In this document: piece after piece, positions 50,658 through 58,934 of the stretch
Layout of the letters: every line of letters starts with the position of its first letter
Numbering within the stretch: the first letter of the stretch is position 1
The notes under the pieces: generated by a model
What the model was told of the DNA's origin: nothing
What the model saw: the letters and a program-made list of their open reading frames with translations, nothing else
Databases searched by the model: none
Assembly: GCA_035293945.1 (NCBI GenBank)
Contig: DATGLV010000043.1
Coordinates: forward strand, 110,750-174,749
Reading direction: 5' to 3'
DNA length: 64,000 nt
From: VAZQ01 sp035293945
GTDB lineage: Bacteria > Pseudomonadota > Alphaproteobacteria > Rhizobiales > Xanthobacteraceae
Position numbers and translations under genes: made by a program

Positions 50658-51516
50658 CGCGGTCGTATCCGCCCAGTCCCGGCCGGAAGCTCTTGTCGTC
50701 AAGGAACTGCTTGAGGCCCTTGGCGCGGCCTTGCTCCGGATCGAGGAAGCGCGCCTGCGCGCTCTTGGCCATCAAGTACTCTTCCGACATTTCCCATGAC
50801 ATGCCCTGCACGTGGCGGACCGCGGCCTTGGCGGCGCGCAGCACTGTCGGGTTCTTGCCAACGAGCTCCAGCGCGAGCGCGCGGGTTCGCGCGCGCAGCT
50901 CCGTGCGCGGGCACGCCTCGTTGACCAATCCCATCTCGGCGGCCTTGCGGCCGTCGAATGTCCGCCCGGTCATCACGTAGTACATCGCATCGCGCAGGTT
51001 CATGGTCGCGACCACCGCGCGGGTGACATTGCCACCCGGGATGATGCCCCAATTGATCTCCGACAAGCCGAATTGCGCCTCCTCGGCGGCGACCGCGAGA
51101 TCGCAGGCGACCAAAGGCATGAAGGCGCCGCCGAAGCACCAGCCGTTCACCATGGCGATGGTCGGCTTCGAATAGTTCATCAACATCCGCCATTGCCATT
51201 GCCATGCCGAGCGGCGGGCGCGCACCTGCCGGACATAGGGAAGCGCATCGACGTCGCGGAAATATTCCTTGAGGTCCATGCCTGCGGAAAACGCTTCGCC
51301 GGCACCGGTCAGCACCAGCACGCCCGCGGCGTCCTCGAGCTCAATCGCATCGAGCACCTGTACCATCTCGTCATTGAGCGCCGGGCTCATGCAGTTGCGC
51401 TTTTCTGGACGGTTCAAGGTGACCCAGGCAATCCCCTCCGCGATCTCGACGAGCACATGCTTCCAGTCGCCGATGTTGGTGGGATTTGCCGGCTTCGACG
51501 GCTGCAGGTCCTCCAT
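50650..51516 (-). CDS. ech: p-Hydroxycinnamoyl-CoA hydratase/lyase (feruloyl-CoA to vanillin type)
   Basis: 288 residues of the crotonase fold. It converts feruloyl-, coumaroyl- or caffeoyl-CoA to the benzaldehyde plus acetyl-CoA. The diagnostic block is GLSEINWGIIPGGNVTRA with Glu153, close to the known hydratase/lyase. Others are SAGMDLKEYFRDVD, SKPTIAMVNGWCFGG, MTGRTFDGRKAAEMGLVNE and the ending FLDDKSFRPGLGGY. The gene is first in an operon with the ADP-forming synthetase and MFS transporter, and lies downstream of a MarR gene, as in CouR-controlled systems. Confidence 0.9.
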   Translation of the reverse strand: MEDLQPSKPANPTNIGDWKHVLVEIAEGIAWVTLNRPEKRNCMSPALNDEMVQVLDAIELEDAAGVLVLTGAGEAFSAGMDLKEYFRDVDALPYVRQVRARRSAWQWQWRMLMNYSKPTIAMVNGWCFGGAFMPLVACDLAVAAEEAQFGLSEINWGIIPGGNVTRAVVATMNLRDAMYYVMTGRTFDGRKAAEMGLVNEACPRTELRARTRALALELVGKNPTVLRAAKAAVRHVQGMSWEMSEEYLMAKSAQARFLDPEQGRAKGLKQFLDDKSFRPGLGGYDRDG

Positions 51517-51609
51517 GACGCTTCCTCCCGGTCGCGCAGATCATGGTTGATCGCGCTACTGTTGGCACTTCATTGAGCGTAGCCAGTGCTGGCAGTTCCG
51601 ATCAAGCAA

Positions 51610-51632
51610 ATTCATCAGCCTGGCTGATAAAT
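51610..51632. promoter_or_regulatory. Putative MarR operator upstream of ech
   Basis: Core ATCAGCC-T-GGCTGAT (51614-51628) is a perfect 7-base inverted repeat, extending to 11 bases per arm with one mismatch. It lies 98 bases upstream of the ech start, in the only space between the MarR gene and the operon it may control. Confidence 0.6.
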
Positions 51633-51733
51633 GGCCGATGCAAATATGTCGGGAAGGCGGGCTTTCCTGTCGGTATTTTTGACCGGCCGCCCGGGACCGG
51701 GTCGCTTTCACGCGAGGCTGTCTCTGCAAAGCC

Positions 51734-52237
51734 CTAAGGATTGTCCTCGAGATACTTCAGGAGGTAGCGACGGAATTGCGCCAGCTGAGCCTTGCGGAAA
51801 TTTCGAAACAGATCCGCCTCGAGGGAATCAACCGTCGCTTCGCAGCGCCCGAGCACCCGGCGCCCGGCGCGCGTCAACGTGAGCTGAAGCCTGCGGCGGT
51901 CGCCGTTCATGCTCTTGAGCGAAACCAGACCGCCGCGCCTAAGCGTGGAGATCAGCTTGAACATGGTCTGCGGCTTGACCGAGAAGCGGCGCGAGAGGTC
52001 TGCCGACGAGAGCGGCTGGCGATGGCCGAGCATGCTCAAGACCATGTATTGCGCGGTCGTGAGATGATGCCGCCCGACGGCCTGCTCCAGCCGGAGATAG
52101 GACGCGAACTGCACGCGCCTGATGAGATAGACCGTGCGGGCGCTCGATCCCGGCTTCTTTAGGGCCCGCAAGCTCCTTCGTTCCAACCGTTTATCCCCGA
52201 CGCCATGCGAGAAGGAGCCGCCGCCTCGGACAGCCAT
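51734..52237 (-). CDS. MarR family transcriptional regulator
   Basis: 167 residues. Winged helix with recognition helix VKPQTMFKLISTLRRGGLV and wing SMNGDRRRLQLTLTRAG, typical of MarR. It is directly upstream of the hydratase/lyase operon on the same strand. In Rhodopseudomonas a MarR protein (CouR) represses the coumarate genes and is released by coumaroyl-CoA; the arrangement here suggests the same role. The ATG lies 6 bases after the stop of a repeated MTLTGSGKRP mini-frame. Confidence 0.88.
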   Translation of the reverse strand: MAVRGGGSFSHGVGDKRLERRSLRALKKPGSSARTVYLIRRVQFASYLRLEQAVGRHHLTTAQYMVLSMLGHRQPLSSADLSRRFSVKPQTMFKLISTLRRGGLVSLKSMNGDRRRLQLTLTRAGRRVLGRCEATVDSLEADLFRNFRKAQLAQFRRYLLKYLEDNP

Positions 52238-52282
52238 AGGAGGCTAGGGCCGCTTGCCGGACCCGGTCAAGGTCATCGCATT
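52235..52282 (-). repeat. 48-bp repeat, copy 2, encoding MTLTGSGKRP
   Basis: Partner of 46894-46941 (45/48 identical). The mini-frame occupies 52244-52276 and stops 6 bases before the MarR start codon. The remaining 52283-52520 has no recognisable gene. Confidence 0.7.
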
Positions 52283-52520
52283 AGGTCTTCGCACTAGCGA
52301 TCATCGGGTTGTGGTGTGTTCCGCGCCCTTGGGACGCCCCCATGCCAAATGTGCGCGGCACCAGGCGAAAGCGACCGGCAACGGTCAGTCGCAGGTGGGC
52401 TTAAAGCCGAGCCAAGCCCACGCTTGACCACGAACAAACAAGCACGTGGGCACGGCGCCACAGGCCAGCGAAGGCAGCCATCAATTCGGATCAATGGCCG
52501 GCGGTGTCGGGGCGGGCCGC

Positions 52521-53051
52521 CTACCACGCGTACTGAAGACCCACGCGCCCCAGCATGATTAGGTTGCTCCAGGATTGCTGTGGCACTGACGTGCCGAACT
52601 CAGTCTGCGTACGATTGGACAAGGACGTGAGGGACCCGTGATCGAGGCCGAGCGACACACCGGCCGAGAACGCCAGATTGCCCTTAATCCGCATTAATCC
52701 CGCGAATCCGACCGCGTTCTGTCCGTCGAAGCCGGCCCAATGGAGCGAAATCGCGTAATTGGTGTTGTCAGGCAGCCACGGGTTGACCAGCGAGGCCGCC
52801 ATGGCGGTTCCGGTGGCGGCCTGAGTGCTCAACCGCGCGATTCCGAACTGGTTGGCCACGATCTGGCTCGCGTTCGTGCAGGTGTCGGTTCCGGGAAGGT
52901 AGAGGAAGTCGGCGCCGTAGAGGCTGCAAACTTTCACGTATTCTACCGGGCTGGCTGCCGCTTGCTTGGGCGTCGCCATCGTGAGGGCGAACGCAGCGAC
53001 AGCGGTTGCGAGGCTCGCGCTTGCCGCCTGGCGTCGCTTGAAGGTCCACAT
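52521..53051 (-). CDS. Exported protein with porin plug-like motif (copy 1)
   Basis: 176 residues, signal peptide to about 34 (ATPKQAAAS). The block EYVKVCSLYGADFLYLPGTD with C-T next matches the constriction region of rhizobial porins (PGTDTC), but the chain is far shorter than a porin. The second half (GLMRIKGNLAFSAGVSLGLD, TQTEFGTSVPQQSWSNL) looks like a few amphipathic strands ending in Trp, suggesting outer-membrane placement. It has a tandem paralogue at 53918 and each is next to an Omp25-like gene. Confidence 0.7.
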   Translation of the reverse strand: MWTFKRRQAASASLATAVAAFALTMATPKQAAASPVEYVKVCSLYGADFLYLPGTDTCTNASQIVANQFGIARLSTQAATGTAMAASLVNPWLPDNTNYAISLHWAGFDGQNAVGFAGLMRIKGNLAFSAGVSLGLDHGSLTSLSNRTQTEFGTSVPQQSWSNLIMLGRVGLQYAW

Positions 53052-53097
53052 CGTTGTCTCCGCTCAGTCCATGACGCTGCACTGTCCCGTGCCGGCA

Positions 53098-53844
53098 CTA
53101 TTCGCTGAAGCGCCAGTTCAGGCCGAGAGTCGCGAGGTGGATTTGATGATCGACGTTGACCGGAAGATGAGAGCCCAGGTTGATCGAGGACGTGCCGAAA
53201 TAGATGAAATTGTATTCGAGCCTGGCCGAGAGGTTGCCTATGAGGGCCATCTCGAGACCCCCGCCCGCCGTCAGGCCGGTCCGCTGGTGGTCCACGTCGA
53301 TCGGGAAGCCTGGGCCCACCGCACCGACCCCGCTCTGAGAATCGATATTCGCCCATGCCACACCGGCTTTGATGTAGCCCAGGTACGAGCCCCATGCGTA
53401 ACCCACGCGGCCGGTGCCCGTTGCCAGCGCCCGATAGTCCTGAGAAACGCCGGACGCAACCGGGCCTCCAGCACCGTCCAGATTCAAAGCGCTGCCTTTT
53501 ATCGATGCTCCAAGTGCGTCGAGCTCACCACCCACGACCATGTTGCCGAACTGCCAATTGGCACCGACCTGCGCGCCGGCCTCCCACCCACTCGATCTGA
53601 TATCAACGGCCGTGAACGAGATATCGAAGTACGGATCAACGAGGCGGCTGCTGGCCCATCCTCCACCACCTTGGACACCGATGTAGAAGCCGGTCCAGAG
53701 CGGCCGCTCAATTATTGGCGGACGCGGTTGCACGGGAAAATCGGCAGCGAGCACCGAAATCGTGGACAGCGGCAAGCCTGCTGCGGTGATCGCTGCTGCG
53801 CGAGCAACCCAGCGGGGCGTCGATCCTACGATCGAGATTGTCAT
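53098..53844 (-). CDS. Outer-membrane beta-barrel protein, Omp25/RopB-like (copy 1)
   Basis: 248 residues, signal peptide to about 34 (STISVLAADFP). Typical opening WTGFYIGVQGGGGWASSRL, alternating amphipathic strands (GAQVGANWQFGNMVVGGELD, VGYAWGSYLGYIKAGVAWAN) and C-terminal LATLGLNWRF ending in aromatic residues. It folds as an 8-stranded OmpA/OmpW-type barrel. Paired with the porin-plug-like gene downstream by 46 bases. Confidence 0.85.
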   Translation of the reverse strand: MTISIVGSTPRWVARAAAITAAGLPLSTISVLAADFPVQPRPPIIERPLWTGFYIGVQGGGGWASSRLVDPYFDISFTAVDIRSSGWEAGAQVGANWQFGNMVVGGELDALGASIKGSALNLDGAGGPVASGVSQDYRALATGTGRVGYAWGSYLGYIKAGVAWANIDSQSGVGAVGPGFPIDVDHQRTGLTAGGGLEMALIGNLSARLEYNFIYFGTSSINLGSHLPVNVDHQIHLATLGLNWRFSE

Positions 53845-53917
53845 CTCAAGTCACCTTTCAACAAACGATGGAATAGTTGCGAGCCGGCGAAGGCCGGCAT
53901 GTCACTGCGCACACACC

Positions 53918-54469
53918 TCACCAGGCATACATGAATCCCGCGCGACTGAGGCCGCGGAGGTCGCTCCAGGATTGCTGCGGCACCGATGTACCGAATTCAG
54001 TCTGCGTGCGATTGGTCAACGACGTCAGGCTGCCGTTATCCAGGCCCATGGCGAAGCCGGCCGAGAACACCAGGTTGCCCGACAGCCGCATCAGTCCCGA
54101 AACGCCGATTCCGTTCTGCCCGTTGAAGTTGGCCCAATGGTTCGAGATTGCGTAGTTCGTGCCGGTGGGCAGCCACGGCGCCACCAGCGAGGCCGCCATG
54201 GCGGTGCCGGTGGAGCTCAGGGTGTTGAGCCGCGCGATGGCGAACTGGTTGCCGATGATCTGGCTCCCGTTCGTGCAGGTGTCGGTGCCGGGCAGGTAGA
54301 AGAAGTTGGCGCCGTAGAGGCTGCAAACCTTGACGTACTGCACCTGCGCGTGGCTGGGCGTTGCGCTCATGACCGCGAGCGCCGCGACCATACCGGCGAG
54401 GATTACGCGCGCTGAACGACCGGCGAGGAAGAGATGCGCTCCGACGAGGCGAGCTGTTCTGATGAACAT
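53918..54469 (-). CDS. Exported protein with porin plug-like motif (copy 2)
   Basis: 183 residues, signal peptide to about 43 (SATPSHAQ). Paralogue of 52521-53051 with QYVKVCSLYGANFFYLPGTD and TQTEFGTSVPQQSWSDL. The ATG 54469 is chosen over an upstream TTG because it is a standard codon with GGAG upstream. Same context: next to a barrel gene. Function unknown. Confidence 0.7.
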   Translation of the reverse strand: MFIRTARLVGAHLFLAGRSARVILAGMVAALAVMSATPSHAQVQYVKVCSLYGANFFYLPGTDTCTNGSQIIGNQFAIARLNTLSSTGTAMAASLVAPWLPTGTNYAISNHWANFNGQNGIGVSGLMRLSGNLVFSAGFAMGLDNGSLTSLTNRTQTEFGTSVPQQSWSDLRGLSRAGFMYAW

Positions 54470-54492
54470 TGTTGTCGTCTCCAAGTTTGAGG

Positions 54493-55260
54493 TCAGTTGG
54501 CTGGCGTGTATTGGCGCGGGAGTGGCGGCTCGCCGCCGAAACGCACGTTGATGCCGGCCTTCACCACATGGACGAAGTGGTAGATCCCGACGGGATCGTG
54601 AGTAGGCACGATCACGGTGGAATCGGGCAGGAAGTAGTTGAAGTCGTACTCGACTTTTGCCGAGACATTGCGCAGGAACGCGACTTCAACGCCGGCGCCT
54701 GCAGTCGGCCCGAATAGGTTCCGCTCCACCGGCACTGGGTCCGCATCCTCTTGCACGTTGAGCCTCACGCTGGCCCAGGCCGCCCCACCCTTGGCGTAGA
54801 AGAGCCAGGAGTTCATGGCGTAGCCGACGCGCCCGGTCGCGGTTCCCAGCGCACGGAAATCGATGGCGTTGTTATTGAGGCCGCCGGAGCCGGGTATGAC
54901 TTGGCTTGTGGCGAGAGTACCCACCAGGAATACCCACGAGGCGTCGATCTCCGCGCCATAGACGAGGTTGCCGTATTGCCAGTTCGCGCCGATCTGGCCG
55001 CCGGCGAGCGGACCGCTGTTTGGGATATCGCTCTGCGGGAAAACCGGGGTGCTTTGATCGCCGTTGGGAATTACGGTGTCGGCCCATCCCCAGCCGCCGT
55101 GCACGCCCACGTAGTAGCCGGCCCATGACGTCTCCACGGGCGGAGCCTTGAGCGGGAGGTTCGCAGCCGCAACCGGTGCAGCAAACGTCACGCTTGCTCC
55201 CGCAACGATCGCTGCGAATGCGAGACGATGATGGACAGATCGCCGCGGGGGCAAATGCAT
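54493..55260 (-). CDS. Outer-membrane beta-barrel protein, Omp25/RopB-like (copy 2)
   Basis: 255 residues, signal to about 36 (TFAAPVAAANLPLKAPP). Family opening SWAGYYVGVHGGWGWADTV and C-terminal HVVKAGINVRF. Paralogue of 53098-53844. ATG 55260 is preferred because it starts the signal peptide near the usual place; an ATG at 55278 is possible. First gene of the two-pair set. Confidence 0.82.
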   Translation of the reverse strand: MHLPPRRSVHHRLAFAAIVAGASVTFAAPVAAANLPLKAPPVETSWAGYYVGVHGGWGWADTVIPNGDQSTPVFPQSDIPNSGPLAGGQIGANWQYGNLVYGAEIDASWVFLVGTLATSQVIPGSGGLNNNAIDFRALGTATGRVGYAMNSWLFYAKGGAAWASVRLNVQEDADPVPVERNLFGPTAGAGVEVAFLRNVSAKVEYDFNYFLPDSTVIVPTHDPVGIYHFVHVVKAGINVRFGGEPPLPRQYTPAN

Positions 55261-55794
55261 GTCGGTGCTCTTTCTCATAGCTGGGTTGGATGAGATGCAA
55301 TCCGGCATTCTTGGCCACTGAGCCGCGGCAAGAATGTCCGGAGTTGATTTTCGGGAATACTTTGCTGGCGGGCTGGTAGTAAATCCTTGAAGCGGTCTCT
55401 CAGGATCGCCCGCACACTAGCGTGAATTCCGAAATGACATTAAGCCCCGAAAAGAAATGATCGGCTGACGTGACATTTGCGCCACACAGAAATGAACCGC
55501 CGCTCACTCATTCAGAATTGGAATTGCAGTTCGTCGCCGATGGCAGCGCATTAATTTGCCGTATCCGAACGATCAATTGCATGCTGCACAATGGCGATTT
55601 TTGAAAATGAAACCTGGCGCTGATGATCGGACAAGCCTCGCGCTTTAAGCGGCTTCAAGAGCTCAGATATGGATAGCGCTGGAAATGAGCGGTGGATCTG
55701 GAAATGAGCGGTGGATAATGAGCGCTGGAAATGCGTACCGGAAATGGGCACGGCGCGCTTGGCGCCGTGCCCACGCAATAGACTGGTCGAGATG
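55261..55794. other. Gene-free stretch with short tandem repeats
   Basis: 534 bases between the barrel gene start and the propeller gene end. A promoter for the barrel gene is expected in the left part. At 55681-55737 the 18-19-base word GGAAATGAGCGGTGGAT occurs twice in tandem, with GGAAATG recurring after it. I see no gene. Confidence 0.4.
55746..55772 (-). terminator. Probable terminator of the propeller gene
   Basis: 11-base perfect stem GGGCACGGCGC with its complement, 5-base loop, about 23 bases after the stop at 55795 on the minus strand. Only a short T-run (ATTT) follows. Confidence 0.5.
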
Positions 55795-57456
55795 CTACTG
55801 GTCGAGCACCTCGATGTAGCCGAGATGGCTCGACGTATCGCCCGACCACCAGATGCGGTTCGGATTGGTCGGATCGATCTCGATGCGGCGCGCATCCGAT
55901 TCGATGATCGGCAGCGAGAACTCCGTCCACGTTCCGTTCTTGGGATCGAAACGGGCGATCTTGTCGGCCGTCTGCTCGGTCAGCCAGATCACCTGGTGGA
56001 CCGGATCAGCGACCGGAATGTAGGCTCCGTTGTTCGGGGTCGGCGGGTCGTAGGGGGTCGCCTGCCCGGTCTTTTCGTCGTATTTCACGAGCTTGCTGGT
56101 CTCGTGGTAGCCGACCCAGATGTTGCCGTTCCAGTCCGATCCCATTCGGCGCGGGACGTCGACGCCCGGGGTCTTGAACTCCTCGATCTTGCCGGTTGCC
56201 GGATCGAGGCGGCCGATGCGGTTGGCTTCGCGCTCGGCGAACCAGACCTTGCCGTCGCCCGCAACATCGATCCCGTAGGCGCCCGGGTCGCGCTTGGTCT
56301 CCGTATAGTAGGGAATTTCGTAGGCGGTGAACTCCTTGGTCTCGAGATTCAAACCCACCACCCGATAGCCCGCGGTCGACCAGACCATCTTGCCGTTCGG
56401 GTCGACGCGCATGGAGTTGCCGTTCATCTGCCCCTTGAAGTCCGGCGATGCCGGGAAAACAGAGAACTCCTGGGTCTTTGTGTTGAACTCGAGCCAGCGG
56501 CGATTGGTGCCGACCTCCTGCATCCAGATCATGTCGCCGGCGCCGCGCACGGGCGGCCCCATGTGATTGAGGGTGCCGACCTTGCGCGGCCCGGGCGGCG
56601 GATCGATCTCGGTGAATTCGTAGGTCTTCGGATCGAAGCGCCCTAGCTTGTACTGGTTGAGCTCGTTCACCCAGGCGACGCCGCGCGGATCGACCGTGAT
56701 GTCGTGCAGCGCCGAATCCGAGTTCGGGACCGCGAAATCGACCGCGATGTATTTGGCCGCGGCGCCCTTCAGCAGCGTGCGCGACAGGCGGCCGTTCGGA
56801 TCGGCCTTCGGAACGGTGTTGTTGAAGTTCGCAGCCAGATAGTCGACGACGATCTTCTGCTCCTCGTCGGTCAGATCAACGACGCCGCGCTCATGAATGC
56901 GCTCGCGCATCCAGGTGATCTTCTTCTCCCAATTGTCCTTCGTCCAACGCATCTGCGTCAGGCGGCGCAGGAAATGGCACTGGTTGCACTTGGCCTCGAC
57001 GATCGCCTTGCCGGGTCCATCCGGCAGAACCGGCGGCGGCAATTCGGCATCGAGCTCGTTGCCGGCAACGCGGCCGGGCGAGCGGATCCAGCCGTTCGGG
57101 ACCACCGGGCCTTGTTGGTCGGTGAGCGAGACGTCAGCGGTCGCCGGCTTGTCGGCCACCAAGGTCACCGGCGCTGGCTTGCTCTGGAAGCCATTGCCAA
57201 TGCCCTGCACGGTGTACTCTCCGGGCGGCAGATTGTTCAGTGAGTAATGGCCCTCTGCCTGTGAGATGACCATGAAGGTCAGGCGTCGCTCGGCATTGAA
57301 CAGCTTTACATAGGCTCCGGACAGCGCCTCTCCGGACGCACTCTTCACCACGCCTTGAACGCTACCAGGAAAGTCTGCCGCGGTCGCCGAATGAACGCCG
57401 GCAAACAGAGCGACAGCCGCGGTCGCGGCCAGAATCCTGCTCCGATGGCTCAACAT
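55795..57456 (-). CDS. Secreted cytochrome c with carboxypeptidase-like domain and Vgb-type propeller (single-haem paralogue)
   Basis: 553 residues, signal to about 27 (AGVHSATAAD). The carboxypeptidase-like fold comes first (28-110: VQGVVKSASGEALSGAYV), then one haem site CNQCH at 157-161, then the propeller (about 230-553: AWVNELNQYKLGRFDP, VWFAEREANRIGRLDP, IWWSGDTSSHLGYIEV). Compared with 7494-9560 it lacks the first haem domain and has the order reversed. The GGAGGAAG ribosome site is strong. It may accept electrons from the nearby iorAB or sense a ligand. Confidence 0.82.
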   Translation of the reverse strand: MLSHRSRILAATAAVALFAGVHSATAADFPGSVQGVVKSASGEALSGAYVKLFNAERRLTFMVISQAEGHYSLNNLPPGEYTVQGIGNGFQSKPAPVTLVADKPATADVSLTDQQGPVVPNGWIRSPGRVAGNELDAELPPPVLPDGPGKAIVEAKCNQCHFLRRLTQMRWTKDNWEKKITWMRERIHERGVVDLTDEEQKIVVDYLAANFNNTVPKADPNGRLSRTLLKGAAAKYIAVDFAVPNSDSALHDITVDPRGVAWVNELNQYKLGRFDPKTYEFTEIDPPPGPRKVGTLNHMGPPVRGAGDMIWMQEVGTNRRWLEFNTKTQEFSVFPASPDFKGQMNGNSMRVDPNGKMVWSTAGYRVVGLNLETKEFTAYEIPYYTETKRDPGAYGIDVAGDGKVWFAEREANRIGRLDPATGKIEEFKTPGVDVPRRMGSDWNGNIWVGYHETSKLVKYDEKTGQATPYDPPTPNNGAYIPVADPVHQVIWLTEQTADKIARFDPKNGTWTEFSLPIIESDARRIEIDPTNPNRIWWSGDTSSHLGYIEVLDQ

Positions 57457-57947
57457 TGCTTCCTCCTTGGCCGGAATTTGTTGATCTCTGATCCCGTGAC
57501 CTTGCGTGCGTGGCCTTCCGGCTACCGCGAGTATACACGCGTTTTGCCCGCAATCGAGATGCGCGAAGCACTTTTGCCCCGCGTCGCAGCGGGGAGGAAA
57601 CCGCAGGTGCGGGCCGCCGTCTCGCCCGCACCTGCCGGGCGGATGACCTTCGGAGAAGTTCCGGGTCGACATCCACCCATGTTTCAACTCGTCAATGATC
57701 CGGGTGGAACCCATCTTGGGAACCTATCTTGTTTGAGGGCCGCATCGCGGACCCTCGCGGAGGAGGGCAACTTAGGCGCGGATGACTCGCGCCTTACGGC
57801 CTTGTTGTCGAATATTCATCAACGCTGCGATGCGAAAGCAAGCTGATGGGGCGACATTAGTTCCCAACTTTTTTGATTTGTTGTTGGAAACGATTTCGTC
57901 GGCAGGGGCGTTTGCCAGTTGGGATCATCAATTGATGGAGGACCCCG
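57457..57947. other. Gene-free stretch between divergent genes
   Basis: 491 bases separating the divergent propeller and small-protein genes. Promoters for both must lie here. No clear gene, repeat or box was found. Confidence 0.25.
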
Positions 57948-58196
57948 ATGAGAAACCTTTTCCTGGCTGCAGTATCGATTGCCGCCATCGGCGTCGCGGC
58001 GCCAGCTTTCGCGCAGGTCGGTGTGGACGTGGGGCCCGGCGGCGTTCGGTTCGGCGTGGGTCCGCGCTATGACCGCGACTGGCGTGATCGCGACCACTGG
58101 CGTGGGGCTTACGCCTATGACTGCCGCACGTGGCAGGAACGGATCGTAACGCCGAGCGGCCGTGTGATTTATCGGACCCACCGCGACTGCGACTGA
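57948..58196 (+). CDS. Small secreted basic/aromatic protein
   Basis: 82 residues. Signal peptide to about 22 (GVAAPAFAQ), then GVDVGPGGVRFGVGPRYDRD and YDCRTWQERIVTPSGRVIYR, ending THRDCD. Two cysteines could bond. Similar short proteins occur in rhizobial genomes, and their role is not known to me. Strong GGAGG site. Confidence 0.7.
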   Translation: MRNLFLAAVSIAAIGVAAPAFAQVGVDVGPGGVRFGVGPRYDRDWRDRDHWRGAYAYDCRTWQERIVTPSGRVIYRTHRDCD

Positions 58197-58244
58197 TTGC
58201 GGCAGGAACAACAAATAAATCTCAGGCGTAGCAAATGACGTTGA

Positions 58245-58277
58245 GCAGCGGCTCGAGGTTCGAGCCGCTGCATTTTT
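58245..58277. terminator. Bidirectional-looking terminator
   Basis: A perfect 12-base stem (GCAGCGGCTCGA and complement) with a 3-base GGT loop, followed by TTTTT at 58273-58277. It serves the small-protein gene and lies just before the convergent Ohr gene. Confidence 0.8.
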
Positions 58278-58307
58278 GCGGCGGAGCTGCGCTCAAATCG
58301 CGCAGTG

Positions 58308-58745
58308 TCACCCGCCCTTGACCTCGAGCTGCACGTCCACATTGCCGCGTGTCGCGTGGGAGTAGGGGCAGATTTTCTCGTGCGCCTCCTTCGCGAGGGC
58401 CGCGAGCTCCGCCTGCGGGAGGCTCGGGTCGTCGACATGCAGCTTGACCGCCAGCCCGAAGCCGCCGCCGTCGCGCGGCCCGATGGAAACATCGGCGGTC
58501 ACCTTGGCCTTGCTCGCGTCCTTCTTGTGCTGCTTGCCGACAAAGTCGAGCGCGCCGCCGAAGCAGGCCGCGTAGCCGGCCGCGAACAAATGCTCGGGCG
58601 TTGCCGTATTCGGCTTTCCCGGCCCCCCCATCGCCTTCGGCACCGAAAGATCGGCGCGAACGATGCCGTCGCTTGATTCGGTATGCCCGTTACGCCCACC
58701 GGTCGCAGTGGCAGTTGCGGTGAACAGCGGTTTGATCGTGTCCAT
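58308..58745 (-). CDS. Organic hydroperoxide resistance protein (Ohr/OsmC family)
   Basis: 145 residues. Catalytic cysteines are in HLFAAGYAACFGGAL and EKICPYSHATRG, the Ohr pattern; the start of the chain (LFTATATATGGRNGHTESSD) and DLSVPKAMGGPG also match. It reduces organic peroxides using lipoylated proteins. ATG 58745 has GGAGA upstream. An oxidative-stress gene beside iorAB may handle peroxides from oxidase activity. Confidence 0.9.
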   Translation of the reverse strand: MDTIKPLFTATATATGGRNGHTESSDGIVRADLSVPKAMGGPGKPNTATPEHLFAAGYAACFGGALDFVGKQHKKDASKAKVTADVSIGPRDGGGFGLAVKLHVDDPSLPQAELAALAKEAHEKICPYSHATRGNVDVQLEVKGG

Positions 58746-58934
58746 GGTCGGGTCTCCTTCGTGTCGTGGGGTGATGATCCCAGTAGGCAGCCGACATTGA
58801 CCCAGGTTCCGGAGAAGCGGTTGCCGGCTTTCCGACGCCAACATGAGCTTCGCCAAACAAACAGAGCGCATTCCGATCTGGATCGGACTACGCTCTGGCG
58901 CTCAGCTGTTGCAACAACAACCACCTGAAGGGCG

